Part shown: positions 9,192-18,270 of the stretch, piece by piece
Numbering within the stretch: position 1 is the first letter of the stretch
How the letters are laid out: each line of letters opens with the position of its first letter
Assembly: GCA_946902875.1 (NCBI GenBank)
Contig: OX336355.1
Coordinates: 16,091,347 to 16,155,346, forward strand
From: Nematopogon swammerdamellus
Taxonomy: Eukaryota > Arthropoda > Insecta > Lepidoptera > Adelidae
Direction of reading: 5' to 3'
DNA length: 64,000 nucleotides
Made by a program: the position numbers and the translations under genes
Notes under the pieces: generated by a model
The model's database searches: none
What the model was told of the DNA's origin: nothing
Seen by the model: only the letters and a program-made list of their open reading frames with translations

Positions 9192-11403
9192 GTATTCAGA
9201 TTCAGATTCAGATTCAGATATTTATTTCGCCATAAAGAACACACAACAATAACAATATTACATTGAGACATATGCATATTCAGTATGGTTCGTCATCATT
9301 TTTTATGATGTCCCGTTCAGTAGTGCAATCTATAAGGAAGAATCGGGTAAGAAACCTTACAGAGCTTTTTTTAAATATAGCTTACATACTAAGTTTTCAT
9401 TATGTTAAATATAACATACTATATCTAAGCAAAAAATTAAAAATACTAAGTCAAAAATATACTCATTAAAAAAGATAATAAAATACAAAACAAAGAACAT
9501 AGGGTTCAGTCAAGTTATTAATAAAATTTGTGTTTATGCATATAAACAATTTGAATTATCAAAGTCAGCAGAATTATGACAGTATGAAAAAAAATCACTT
9601 AACTTATAAAATGGATTGTCTAAGAGAAATATTTTCAGCTGACTCTGGAACACATTGTCACTATTTATTGATTTTATTGTATCAGGAACATTTTCGTACA
9701 ATTTGGGTCCAATCACGTCAGGGTCTTTTTCAGCCATCGCCGATTTATGCGCAACAGATTTTAAACGCTCTGAGTTACGTGTGTTATAATTATGACTTGC
9801 GCCATTTGACTCAAAAGAATTCATGTTTTTGCGTACATATACCACTACTTCATATATATATAGAGAGCACACCGTTAATATACCAAAGGATTTGAAAAAG
9901 TCTCTACAAGATGTTGTTCGCGGTACACTGGCTAATACCCTTATCGCTCGTTTTTGCAGTATTAGCACTCTTTCAGCATCGGTTGAGTTACCCCACAGGA
10001 TTACACCATACGACAGTAATGAGTGTACGTACGCATAGTAAGACTGTCTCAAAGCCTCCGGACTGATCAAGCGGCGTAACTCTCTTAGTGCGTAAATACC
10101 TCTAGCCATCTTGTCACATAGTTTGTCTATGTGACTTTTCCAACTTAGAGTTGGGTCAATATAGAACCCTAAAAATCGTATACATGACAGGGAGCCAATA
10201 GAGCCGGATGAATTCGAAATAGAGAGCTCACGGGGACCACAGTTTCGTCCGGAAAATACCATATAGTTGGTCTTCGATGTATTTAGTATCAGTCCGTTCG
10301 CAGCAAACCATTCGGATATTTTTCCTACTACTATATTTAATTTTATTTCCAGTTCATGCATGGATTCAGCAAAGACTATTATACTAGTGTCATCGGCAAA
10401 AAGTATTAAAACACCATCTATTTTAATCAAGGCTAAGTCATTAATAAATACTAAAAATAATGTATTACCTAATGCAGAACCCTGTGGAATACCCATTTTA
10501 ATTTTACCTGGCTCGGAACTTTTTTTGTTTCCTTTTAAAGTGACCTCAGTGACCTGTCTTCGATCTGTTAAAAATGACTTTAGCAATTCATGTGGTTTAT
10601 CACTTACACCATATTTTTCCAATTTGTGCAAGAGGAGGTTGTGGTCTACGACATCGAATGCTTTCGACAAGTCGCAGAATATACCTGCAACCTTGTTCCT
10701 CTTGTCTATACCTTTTATTATCTCTCCTACCAGCTTCATGCCAGCTGATTTTGTGGAGTGATCTTTACGGTATGCGTATTGGTTGGGAGAAAGAAGTTTA
10801 TTATCCTCAAGATGCTTAATTACAGAGTCAGATATAACAGATTCTATGATTTTAGATAGTGCTGGCACTAAACTTATAGGTCTATAGTTATTTGGGTCAG
10901 CTCTTTCGCCGGCTCCTTTATAAATGGGACATACACGGGTCTGTTTTAGTACATTAGGATAGGTACCCTCTTCAAACATTTGGTTAACCAATACTGATAT
11001 GTATGGCGACAAACTATTTGAACATTTGGCAATCAACTCTCCCGACAACTCAAAAATATCAAGACTGCTTTTTTTAGATAATTTGTCACGTATTAATTTT
11101 GAAATTTTTTCAGGTGTGACATAGGGTAGGCAAAAGGTTTGGTCGGCATCAAGACTGGGAATGTCTACCATTAGGGACAATGCTTTGCTTGGAGAAGCTG
11201 GATTCAGGGCTGTTAGCTTACTTCCGATATTCAGGAAGTGCATGTTCATACATTCAGGAATGTTTTCAATAGGAACATCATCTCCATCTGAGGTTATAAG
11301 CTTATGAATACCATCTTCCCTGCACTGCCCTCTGTTGGTTTCATCTTTAATCACTCGCCATATCTCTTTTTTAGGATTATTACTATTCATAATCCTTAGG
11401 TAC
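9192..11403 (-). mobile_element. 5'-truncated CR1/Jockey-type LINE
   Basis: Minus-strand element with an uninterrupted reverse transcriptase frame, a 3'UTR of about 340 bases and a 3' tail of repeated TCTGAA units (plus strand CAGATTCAGATTCAGATTC at 9197-9219). Its 5' edge at about 11403 lies directly against an AATAAAC-type LINE tail belonging to a second element. No endonuclease domain remains, the normal outcome of incomplete target-primed reverse transcription. Confidence 0.85.
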
Positions 11404-11405
11404 AT
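9534..11405 (-). CDS. LINE reverse transcriptase, N-terminally truncated
   Basis: A 623-residue open frame for the polymerase part of a non-LTR retrotransposon ORF2, which would copy element RNA into DNA at a nicked chromosomal site. Visible motifs in order: NNYRPISLVPALSKIIE near residues 172-188, CDLSKAFDVVDH at 244-255, GIPQGSALG near 305-313, the catalytic FADDT at 336-340, then GLILNTSKTNYMVFSG and a C-terminal SLLSYGVILWG segment. The N-terminal apurinic-type endonuclease expected in an intact ORF2 is absent, because the element is truncated just upstream; the ATG at 11405 is at the junction with another LINE tail and is probably fortuitous. The frame has no internal stops, suggesting a young copy. 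Clade: CR1/Jockey group by motif style; finer placement would need a tree. Confidence 0.85.
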   Translation of the reverse strand: MYLRIMNSNNPKKEIWRVIKDETNRGQCREDGIHKLITSDGDDVPIENIPECMNMHFLNIGSKLTALNPASPSKALSLMVDIPSLDADQTFCLPYVTPEKISKLIRDKLSKKSSLDIFELSGELIAKCSNSLSPYISVLVNQMFEEGTYPNVLKQTRVCPIYKGAGERADPNNYRPISLVPALSKIIESVISDSVIKHLEDNKLLSPNQYAYRKDHSTKSAGMKLVGEIIKGIDKRNKVAGIFCDLSKAFDVVDHNLLLHKLEKYGVSDKPHELLKSFLTDRRQVTEVTLKGNKKSSEPGKIKMGIPQGSALGNTLFLVFINDLALIKIDGVLILFADDTSIIVFAESMHELEIKLNIVVGKISEWFAANGLILNTSKTNYMVFSGRNCGPRELSISNSSGSIGSLSCIRFLGFYIDPTLSWKSHIDKLCDKMARGIYALRELRRLISPEALRQSYYAYVHSLLSYGVILWGNSTDAERVLILQKRAIRVLASVPRTTSCRDFFKSFGILTVCSLYIYEVVVYVRKNMNSFESNGASHNYNTRNSERLKSVAHKSAMAEKDPDVIGPKLYENVPDTIKSINSDNVFQSQLKIFLLDNPFYKLSDFFSYCHNSADFDNSNCLYA

Positions 11406-11530
11406 TGTTTATTGTTTATTGTATAATTTCATCCATAGGTAGGTAACCTACGCTTGGATATGTCGAAAATTCCGCCAGTTCTAAATTCAATGTGAAGAAG
11501 AACTGACAAACAAACTTCAATACAGTACAA
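11403..11530 (-). mobile_element. LINE 3' tail (AATAAAC type), minus
   Basis: Reverse complement of the tail at 51240-51372: shares ACTTCGCAAGTC-like sequence, AGAAGAACTGACAAACAAAC, CGCCAGTTCTAAATTC, CCTACGCTTGGA and repeated ATTGTTT. The truncated LINE at 9192-11403 abuts it. Confidence 0.75.
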
Positions 11531-11860
11531 TAGGCGAGCTTAATGCCGTGAGGCATTCTATTCTATCTAACTAACAATTATTTTTAGTGGATGTGAATGA
11601 ATGAACCTAGACCAGATGCTATGGTAAAAAATGTATATTATGTCTTACATATTCCTTATTGAATACACATTAAAATTAGGTGCAATAGGCGAGCTTAATG
11701 CCGTGAGGCATTCTATTCTAACTAACCTTTAATATTATGTATGTGTCCTATATATTCTTTATTGAATACAAATTTATTAAAATTGGGTACAATAGGCGAG
11801 CTCAATGCCGTGAAGCATTCTATTCTACTAATCTTTGGGATGTGGGAGAAATGCATGCTT
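11531..11860 (-). repeat. Three tandem LINE-tail copies
   Basis: The string AATAGGCGAGCTTAATGCCG then TGAGGCATTCTATTCTA occurs three times (about 11530, 11690 and 11790), each preceded by AATAAAGAATATATAGG-like or AAATTTATTAAAATTGGG sequence on the other strand. This is minus-strand LINE 3' tail sequence repeated in tandem. A plus-strand relative is at 17975-18045. Confidence 0.6.
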
Positions 11861-12433
11861 TATAAAACTCGACTACGAAAAACGAAGGAAATAACAAGGA
11901 AGTTGGCCGAAAATGTAGTCGGGCTCTCTGTCTATTGGAATTCCTTAGTTTTTTTACTAGTTCGGTTTTATAAAATGTTTATTAATTTATTTTATTAATT
12001 AAGTACCATTTAGTTCTAAACCTAGTGGTATACTTTGGAAATCACATTTCCGAGCTCTTGACAATGATACCCCACTCGATGGGGTTTGAAGAAAAACTAT
12101 TTTTAAAGTCGGATTATAGGTCTTACCAATTAAATCCAAATTACTTAAACTCGTAAAAACATGTGGTACCCTGTGACACTCACGTGAATGAGAATGATCC
12201 AATGGCACAGTATTTATTATTATCGGCTCAGTACTTTAGGCTGTAGAGTGGAACATAGTCATATACATACATTCATACCGTGTATGTACGCTAAGCTCAT
12301 ATCATAACCCTTCCTTTTGTCTTCGCCGTAGTTAGGGTTGCCAGGTGTATAAAACAGGAAGCCGGATTTACCAGCAAGTAAACCTGGACATTTTGGTAAA
12401 AAGGTCGGACCCTTAAAAATATATATTATCTAC

Positions 12434-12605
12434 TAGCTGTGCCCGCGACTTCGTCCGCGTGGACTTATCACAACGCCATCTACCGGGTTCAATTGTATTT
12501 TCAAACCATCCGGGGACTCACTCAAATATACACACAAAATTTCATCCAAATCGGTCCAGCCGTTAAGGCGGAGTTAGGTGACAAACACAACGTACAGAAG
12601 AATTA
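12434..12605 (+). repeat. Repeat E copy
   Basis: Begins CTAGCTGTGCCCGCGACTTC and continues CGTCCGCGTGG, then AAATTTCATCCAAATCGGTC and CCGTTAAGGCGGAG, a common insect dispersed-repeat layout. The mariner-type element is inserted at its right edge. Confidence 0.6.
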
Positions 12606-12611
12606 TATATA

Positions 12612-14383
12612 CAACGTGTCCCAAAACTCAACGTCAAGCGGGAACCAGGGAGTAGGCCAGTTTATGAGTACCCAGGGAAAAATAAGAAAAAAAATCGGAG
12701 TCATTTGTTTTTATGACATGAGCATTTTTTTAAAAACGCTTAAAATTTACATCTCGTACAACATTTTTAGGTACTACGACTAGAAATTTTCAAGTATAAT
12801 TGTTAATATTTTTTTATTGGTAGCCTAAATAACTCTGCTATTTATCCTAGTTTTCTCACAAAAAAATATTAAGTAAAATTTTTTTCTTCAAATTTTCAAA
12901 GATAATTATTTTTAGTTTACTTTGCCACTTCATAGTATAAAAAATGTACGTACACTACTATGGCAAGTTTTCACGAAAGTTGGCGCGACTAATCAAGATT
13001 TCAAAATGATATACATCATGCCTCCCACATCCTGCTTTAAAAAAGACTTGGTACTTGCCAACATAAAATAATACCTTACTCACTGAAAATTGCCTTCAGT
13101 GCTAGAGTGATGATAGTGTGGAGAGAAGGAGGGACAGTTAGTTTTTCGAATTATTTGAAAAATCACAAGCACAATCTGCATTGTTGGAGTATCGAGAATC
13201 CGCATCTTATGAGGGAAGACAAGTCTCAGTATCAATTTAAATTGAACTTGTGGACTGACATATTAAACGGCAAAGTTATTGGGCCATTTGAATTGCCAAG
13301 AAACTTGAATGGTGAAGTTTACCTAGATTTTCTTCAAAATCATCTGTCAGATATACTAGAAGATGTGCCATTTAACATTTTACGTACAATGTGGTACCAA
13401 AATGATGGGTGCCCTGCTCATTATGCCCATCCAGTGCGAGAATATCTGAACCAAGAGTATGCAGACCGTTTGATTGGGCGCCTTGGTCCAATTTTATGGC
13501 CGCCCCGTTCTCCAGATTTAAATCCGCTGGACTTCTTTTACTGGGGTTGCCTGAAAGACAAGGTTTATTCGAAACCCATATCAACAATTGGCGAACTACG
13601 TCGAGGAATCTCGGAGGCTGCCCAACAGATCAATATATTACGAGGATAGGCACGATTGGTGAAAAGGTCGTTTTTTAAGCGGTGTCGCGCGTATATTATT
13701 ACCGGTGGCAGACAGTTGGAACATTTTATTTAGAGTAAGTAATTATTATTTTTTTAAATCTATCATTCGTTTAATTTAAACTTCTTTTCCTTTGAAAATT
13801 GCAGAATGGCATCACTATCTGTTCCTATCTATCTAAATTCTAACATGCATCATGTCTCATAGTATAGGCACTGAAGGCAATTTTCACTGAGTAAGGTATT
13901 ATTTTATGTTGGAAAGTACCATGTCTTTTTTAAAGCATGACGTGGGAGGTATTATATCATTTTGAAATCTTGATTAGTCGCGCCAACGTCTTTGAAAACT
14001 TGCCATAGTAGTGTACGTAAATTTTTTTTATACTATGAAGTGGCAATTAAACTAAAAATAATTATCTTTGAAAATTTGAAGAAAAAAATTTTACTTAATA
14101 TTTTTTTGTGATATAACTATAGGCATTTTGGTTTTATTTGGGATACTGATCAATAGCAGAGTTATTTTGGCTACCAATAAAAAAATTATTACAATTATAT
14201 TGGCATATTTTTAGTCGTAGTACCTAAAAATGTTGTACGAGATGTAAATTTTCAACGTTTTTCAAAAAATGCTCATATCATAAAAAGCAAATGACTCCGA
14301 TTTTTTTTCTTATTTTTCCCTGGGTACTTATAAACTGGCCTACTCCCTGGTTCCCGCTTGACGTTGAGTTTTGGGACACGTTG
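12612..14383. mobile_element. Mariner-type element with ~0.5-kb inverted repeats
   Basis: The ends CAACGTGTCCCAAAACTC and GAGTTTTGGGACACGTTG are perfect inverted repeats flanked by TA at 12610-12611 and 14384-14385. Homology between the arms continues inward for roughly 490-515 bases (about 12612-13104 against 13866-14383), for example GACTCCGATTTT, GGTACTTATAAACTGGCC, CATAGTAGTGTACGT and ACTGAAGGCAATTTTC at the inner edge. About 760 bases between the arms encode only the C-terminal half of a transposase. The long arms plus missing 5' coding part fit a foldback derivative of a DD41D mariner. Confidence 0.85.
13107..13649 (+). pseudogene. Truncated DD41D mariner-family transposase
   Basis: The 180-residue frame is the C-terminal half of an IS630-Tc1-mariner transposase, the enzyme that cuts and rejoins the element's ends. 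Visible: HCWSIENPH near residues 26-33, a VIGPFELPRNLNG segment, WYQNDGCPAHY with the second catalytic aspartate at residue 100, and PPRSPDLNPLDFFYWG with the third at residue 142. The 41 residues between them give DD41D spacing. The first catalytic aspartate, normally in a DE motif just before the start, and the whole N-terminal DNA-binding part are missing, because the left inverted repeat ends right before this point. It cannot be active. The remaining frame lacks stops, so decay of this half is slight. Confidence 0.85.
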
Positions 14384-14469
14384 TATAAGGATATTTTAAA
14401 ATAAAAATCATGTAATTATTTGTAGTTCAAATCAGTCTTTAATTTAAATACAAAAAATCTATACATATA

Positions 14470-14905
14470 ATAAAATCGTAGAGGTAAGAAAGTCTGTACA
14501 TTGAATGTATTCGGAAAAAAACTAACCAGGGTGGCTTAAAATGAGATACTGAACATGTTAGAACAGTTTTTAAAATTTTTGTTTGTTTGTTTGTTTGTCT
14601 GTACGCGCATCACGCAAAAACCACTGAACGGAATTAGACGAAACTTTGTATAGTGGCAGTTTATATGCCGGGTTAACATAATACGTAAAAAAAATTAACA
14701 AAAATAAAAAAAAATTAACAATTATTAACATTATTGCGCGTTTAAAATCACGTAGTCCAAAGTAAAGGTAAAAACAATTTTAAATGTCATGTTGACAACG
14801 GAGAACTGTCATCTCAACGTGAGCTGGCCGGTGACAAATTGTTTGATAAATAAAAATAATAATTGAAAGTCGAAGTTATGTCGCTGTCATTGGTGCAATA
14901 AAATT
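14470..14905 (+). repeat. GTTT-microsatellite-associated repeat
   Basis: Contains (GTTT)n at about 14580-14598 followed by GTCTGTACGCGCATCACGC and AAAAACCACTGAACGG, the arrangement of microsatellite-associated interspersed elements seen in moth genomes. No ORF. Confidence 0.5.
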
Positions 14906-14957
14906 TATATATCTGTTGCCCGCGGCTTCGCTCGCGTGAAATTCGTATTTAAAAAAA

Positions 14958-15500
14958 AGAAAGTAAGTAACTAAAGACGGGCCCGAAGGCGGATCTGCGC
15001 TCACGTAAACGATATTCTTTCTCGATGAAAGTAACTAAGGGCGAGGCGAAAGGCGGAGCTGATTTCAGGAAGAAGAAAAACATTCTTGAAGAAAATAAGT
15101 AACTAAGGGCGAGGCCGAAGCCCAAGCTCTATTCTGGAAGACCATAAACCTTCTCGAAGAAAGTAAGTAACTATAGGCGAGGCCGCAGGCCGAGCTGCGT
15201 TCAGGAAGAAGCTAAACCATCTTGAAGAAAGTAAGTAACTAAGGCGAGGCCGAAGGCCGAGCTACGTTCGGATAATTGAAAAACCATCTCGAAGAAAGCA
15301 AGTAACTAAGGGCGAGGCCGAAGGCCGAGCTGCGTTCAGGAAGAATCTAAACCATCTTGAAGAAAGTAAGCAACTAAGGCGAGGCCGAAGGCCGAGCTAC
15401 GTTCTGACAAATGATAAACCATCTCGAAGAAAGCAAGTAACTAAGGGCGAGGCCGAAGGCCGAGCTGCGTTCAGGAAGAAGCTAAACCATCTCGAATAAA
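14958..15500 (+). repeat. Tandem array, ~8 units of ~68 bp
   Basis: From the fourth unit on, odd and even units differ in a regular way (TGCGTTCAGGAAGAA versus TACGTTC with GATAA or AATGATAA), giving a 135-bp higher-order period. That points to recent amplification of a two-unit block. Earlier units are more diverged. Confidence 0.8.
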
Positions 15501-15569
15501 GTTAATTAATATTAAGATTGAGTTAATTTAATTTAAATTTTATTATAAAGTCCACACTTCTAACGGCAA

Positions 15570-16010
15570 ATATACCGTGCATCCTAGAACCTCGCGGTTA
15601 TTCCCGGCTGGATGGCAAGAAGCCCGATGCTAGAGACCTTAGTGCCATGGACTAAGGGTAGTTCTTTGATGTGGGACGCCACTTTTGTTCTCACATTGGC
15701 TCCAAGTCACGTTAGGACATCTTCAAGAGCGGCTGGCGCGGCCGATGCTGGGGCGGAGAGCCTCCAACGCAGCAAATATAGAAATATAATTCAAGATTTC
15801 GAATTTGTTGCGTTTGCGGTTGAAACCCTCGGTCCGTGGAGCAGTGAAGCCAAAAGAGGCTTGAGCTGGTTGACGCAACTGGTGTCCCGTCATCAAGGGC
15901 TTATGTACTTCATTCAAAGGGTAAGCCTTGCCATCCAGCGGGGTAATGCCGCAAGTGCTCTAAGAACATTTGAAAATGCCCGTTTTGATAGTTATTTTAA
16001 TGTTTGTTAG
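15570..16010 (+). pseudogene. Decayed endonuclease-like domain of a retroelement
   Basis: The 132-residue frame 15612-16010 contains LVPWTKGSSLMWDAT, LAPSH, a KYRNIIQDFEFVAFAVETLG run with GPWSSEA, and [14 protein letters not shown]. Just upstream, in a different frame, is EPRGYSRLDGKKPDA. Joined conceptually these follow a conserved metazoan domain found after reverse transcriptases, with a PD near the start and a WDAT-x-x-x-T strand, resembling a PD-(D/E)XK nuclease fold. This recognition is from memory of the family and no function is claimed for this copy: the frameshift between the two parts shows it is dead. It sits between the two opposed arrays. Confidence 0.55.
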
Positions 16011-16149
16011 GTAGGTTTCATTCTTTAGTTATTAATATTACTTTTTTATTTGTATGAAATAAATAGATTGAGTAAACGATATTATATTCTATCGAAGAAA
16101 GGAAGTCTTTAAGGGCGAGGCCCGAAGGCGGAAGAGGGTTTTTGGTTTA

Positions 16150-16405
16150 CCTGAACGCAGCTCGGCCTTCGGCCTCGCACTTAGTTCCTTCCTTTCTTCC
16201 AGAAGGTTTGTCGTCTTCCTGAACGCAGCTCGGCCTTCGGCCTCGCCCTTACTTACTTCCTTTATTTGAGAAAGGTTTATCGTTTACCTGAAAGCAGCTC
16301 GGCCTTCGCCCTCGCCCTTAGTTAGTTACTTTCTTTAAGAAGGTTTATCGATTACCTGAAGGCAGCTCGGCCTTCGGCCTCGCCCTAAGTTACTTACATT
16401 CTTCT
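16150..16405 (-). repeat. Tandem array, ~4 units, opposite orientation
   Basis: Four copies of GAACGCAGCTCGGCCTTCGG-type sequence followed by CCTCGCCCTTAGTTACTTAC, the reverse complement of the left array unit. Confidence 0.8.
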
Positions 16406-16450
16406 TTGGAATACGAATTTCACGCGAGCGGAGCCGCGGGCTCAGCTAGT

Positions 16451-17036
16451 ACAAAATAAAATACCTACTCATGAACGAAAAAAGTACGGGTCACACAGCA
16501 CGAAGATAAAAGTGTAACAAAAACCGGACAAGCCGGACACCTTCTAATTTTGCCGGACAAGCATTTAAAAAGCCTAACCATTTCCGGCTTTATCCGGACG
16601 TCTGGCATCACTAGCCGTAGTCGGATAAATAAAGACAATACTTTTACCATAATGGTTTTTCTGTCCATCGACTGTCTAACTCATTACCTTACTCAATAAG
16701 ATCCATCGGCCACTCACATTTGCGACCAAATATAAAATATTACTTTCTCTATAATTTCATTTATCTTCATACCGACTTTCTCTACGCAAGAGCTCAGTCA
16801 ATTTGAGCAGATAAGCATAACTCGTAGGAATGTGAGATGACTTATGAAAAAATATGTTTATTCAATTTATTTTATCACAGTATCATCACATCACTCTCTA
16901 CGTAATACAAATTTCATTCATTCAAAGTTGGATCAACAGATCAAAGGCACGATGTTGATAATGTTGATAGGATGATAAATTGTAAAATGTAAGAGGTGTT
17001 TTTGAGTAAAAACATTTAATCATTCTTTTTTATGTA
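16451..17036. other. Mostly unassigned
   Basis: At 16520-16615 a CCGGACAAGCCGGAC / TTTCCGGCTTTATCCGGAC region resembles 12340-12420 and may be a degraded small element. The rest shows nothing recognisable. Confidence 0.35.
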
Positions 17037-17463
17037 AACCGTGTGGTGTGGGGCCGGTACTTAAAAATAATAGCCCCACTGCATCTCTCCCCGTCGCATG
17101 TCGTAAAAGTCGATTAAGGAATAAGTTGGATGGATGACCGCTCGACCGTTGGAGGCTGACCGTGGTTCGGATTCTACGTTAAATTTTAGGTCCCTTCCCT
17201 TCTTACCTTACTAGGTGGTAGGGTTTATCCCGACCGGGTTGGTACCACCGCATTGAACGAAAAGTCGGTCGAAAAGGCTATGTAATTTTTTTTTATGGAT
17301 ACGCGAGACACTTGAATAGTTCGTGTTTTCTGTCCAGTTCAGTGTAGCCGACATGAAATGAAGGGAAGAACTGACATGGCACCTAGTTCACCCAGTGTTA
17401 TGGGCTAACATCACGGATGTTGTAGGCAATGTAGCCAACCGTGTCAGTTTCCATAAAAAAAAA
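17037..17463 (+). mobile_element. SINE: module C joined to SINE-B body
   Basis: Starts GTGTGGTGTGGGGCCGGTAC and CCCCACTGCATCTCTCCCCG, switches at about 17128 into the B head end (GGATGGATGACCGCTCGACC, GGAGGCTGACCGTGGTTCGG), continues through the core and finishes CAGTTTCCATAAAAAAAA. A clear composite. Confidence 0.8.
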
Positions 17464-17465
17464 AC

Positions 17466-17550
17466 AACATGGGTGGCTGTGTCGAGCCGAAAGACCGATG
17501 GTACAGTCGACAGAGCCAAAATCACCTCTCCTCGCGAAACCACTCTCAGA
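17466..17550 (-). mobile_element. SINE-A variant tail (minus)
   Basis: ATGGGTGGCTGTGTCGAGCC to CACCTCTCCTCGCGAAACCA is the reverse of the element at 47466-47587, a tail variant in which TTTCGCGAGGAGAGGTGATT replaces the usual SINE-A sequence. Confidence 0.6.
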
Positions 17551-17627
17551 GAAGCGCCATGACAGCGAATTTGCGGACTTTTGCTAGGCTTTACGCTAAA
17601 AATATTAAACTATTTTTTTTTCATTTA

Positions 17628-17715
17628 ATCCAATATGGGTGGCTCAGAGGGGCCAGATCACATGCTTCGACCAGCCAATATCACCTCCGAGAAGGTAGGT
17701 GCCATACCGATTTTT
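17628..17715 (-). mobile_element. SINE-A tail fragment (minus)
   Basis: GGGTGGCTCAGAGGGGCCAG ... CCAGCCAATATCACCTCCG ... GTAGGTGCCATACCG is the SINE-A tail in reverse. Confidence 0.7.
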
Positions 17716-17840
17716 TTCAAGTTCATCAAACGACATATCTATGGAAAAGGCCCATTATAAGAAATACAAATATATATTGTTTATAATTTTAAAATGCATA
17801 GTTTAAAAGATATTAGAGGAAATATATTAAAATCAAGCAT

Positions 17841-17860
17841 CCCCCCCCCCCCCCCCCCCC
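17841..17860. repeat. Poly(C) run, 20 bases
   Basis: Twenty consecutive C residues, unusual in AT-rich DNA. True length is uncertain because such runs are error-prone. Confidence 0.8.
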
Positions 17861-17974
17861 ACCCTTATCTCCGAAACGATTGATTGTAAAATTTTGAAAA
17901 AATTGGGAATATAGGTCCTCACTTATAGCTTCATTGCAACAGTTTCATATTACTGCTTTACTTATTCTTGTTCG

Positions 17975-18045
17975 TCTGCATATACTTCTCCCACATCCCA
18001 AAGGTTAGTTAGAATAGAATGCCTCACGGCATTTTTTTATACTAT
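17975..18045 (+). mobile_element. LINE tail fragment (plus)
   Basis: CACATCCCAAAGGTTAGTTA and GAATAGAATGCCTCACGGC match, on the opposite strand, the tails stacked at 11531-11860. Confidence 0.6.
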
Positions 18046-18270
18046 GCGCGACATGTGGCGCCGAGTCACCCATAAGGTGTCTAGCGACGCCCATGGACAT
18101 TCGGACGCATGCGGGGGCTTCGAATGCCCTGCCGGCCTGACAGGTGCCCATTACCGCCTCTCTTGAAGGACGCGAGACTATACTTGGGGGGAAATATGTG
18201 GGCAGGTAGAGCGTTCCAGAGTTTACCGGTTCTGTGGAGGAAGGATCTGCAGAACCGATTAAACCGGCAT
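18046..18270 (-). pseudogene. LINE ORF2 C-terminal fragment (minus)
   Basis: Nucleotide match to 49340-49600: GCGCGACATGTGGCGCCGAG, GACGCCCATGGACATTCGG, GCCGGCCTGACAGGTGCCCA and GGATCTGCAGAACCGATT. The better preserved 49-kb copy encodes the RTNRF ... N-x-LP ... Y-x-LGSF C-terminus of a LINE ORF2, so this is the same fragment with decay. Confidence 0.65.

Larger units (their letters stand above)
14911..16450. mobile_element. Foldback-like element with opposed 68-bp tandem arrays
   Basis: The ends are inverted copies of the repeat E terminus: GTTGCCCGCGGCTTCGCTCG at the left and CGAGCGGAGCCGCGGGCTC then AGCTAGT at the right. Inside lie about eight plus-oriented units of ~68 bases (14958-15500), a spacer with a decayed coding fragment, then about four minus-oriented units (16150-16405). 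A unit reads GTAAGTAACTAAGGGCGAGG, CCGAAGGCCGAGCTGCGTTC, AGGAAGAAGCTAAACCATC. One stray plus unit sits at 16084-16145, so the inversion point is near 16145. Single units also occur at 8070 and 54510. Confidence 0.75.

Noticed and set aside
9530..10819. Plus-strand open frames of 71-164 codons
   Set aside because: Antisense to the LINE reverse transcriptase at 9534-11405; no motifs of their own.
13372..13678. Overlapping frames on both strands inside the mariner transposase
   Set aside because: Alternative-frame shadows of the transposase frame with DD41D motifs.
14958..15500. CRISPR-like regular repeats
   Set aside because: Units are directly adjacent with no unique spacers, and the window is clearly animal DNA.
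14911..16450. Firm Helitron assignment from the CTAG end
   Set aside because: A hairpin followed by CTAG-T fits, but the opposite end lacks a convincing TC start and no Rep/helicase sequence is seen.
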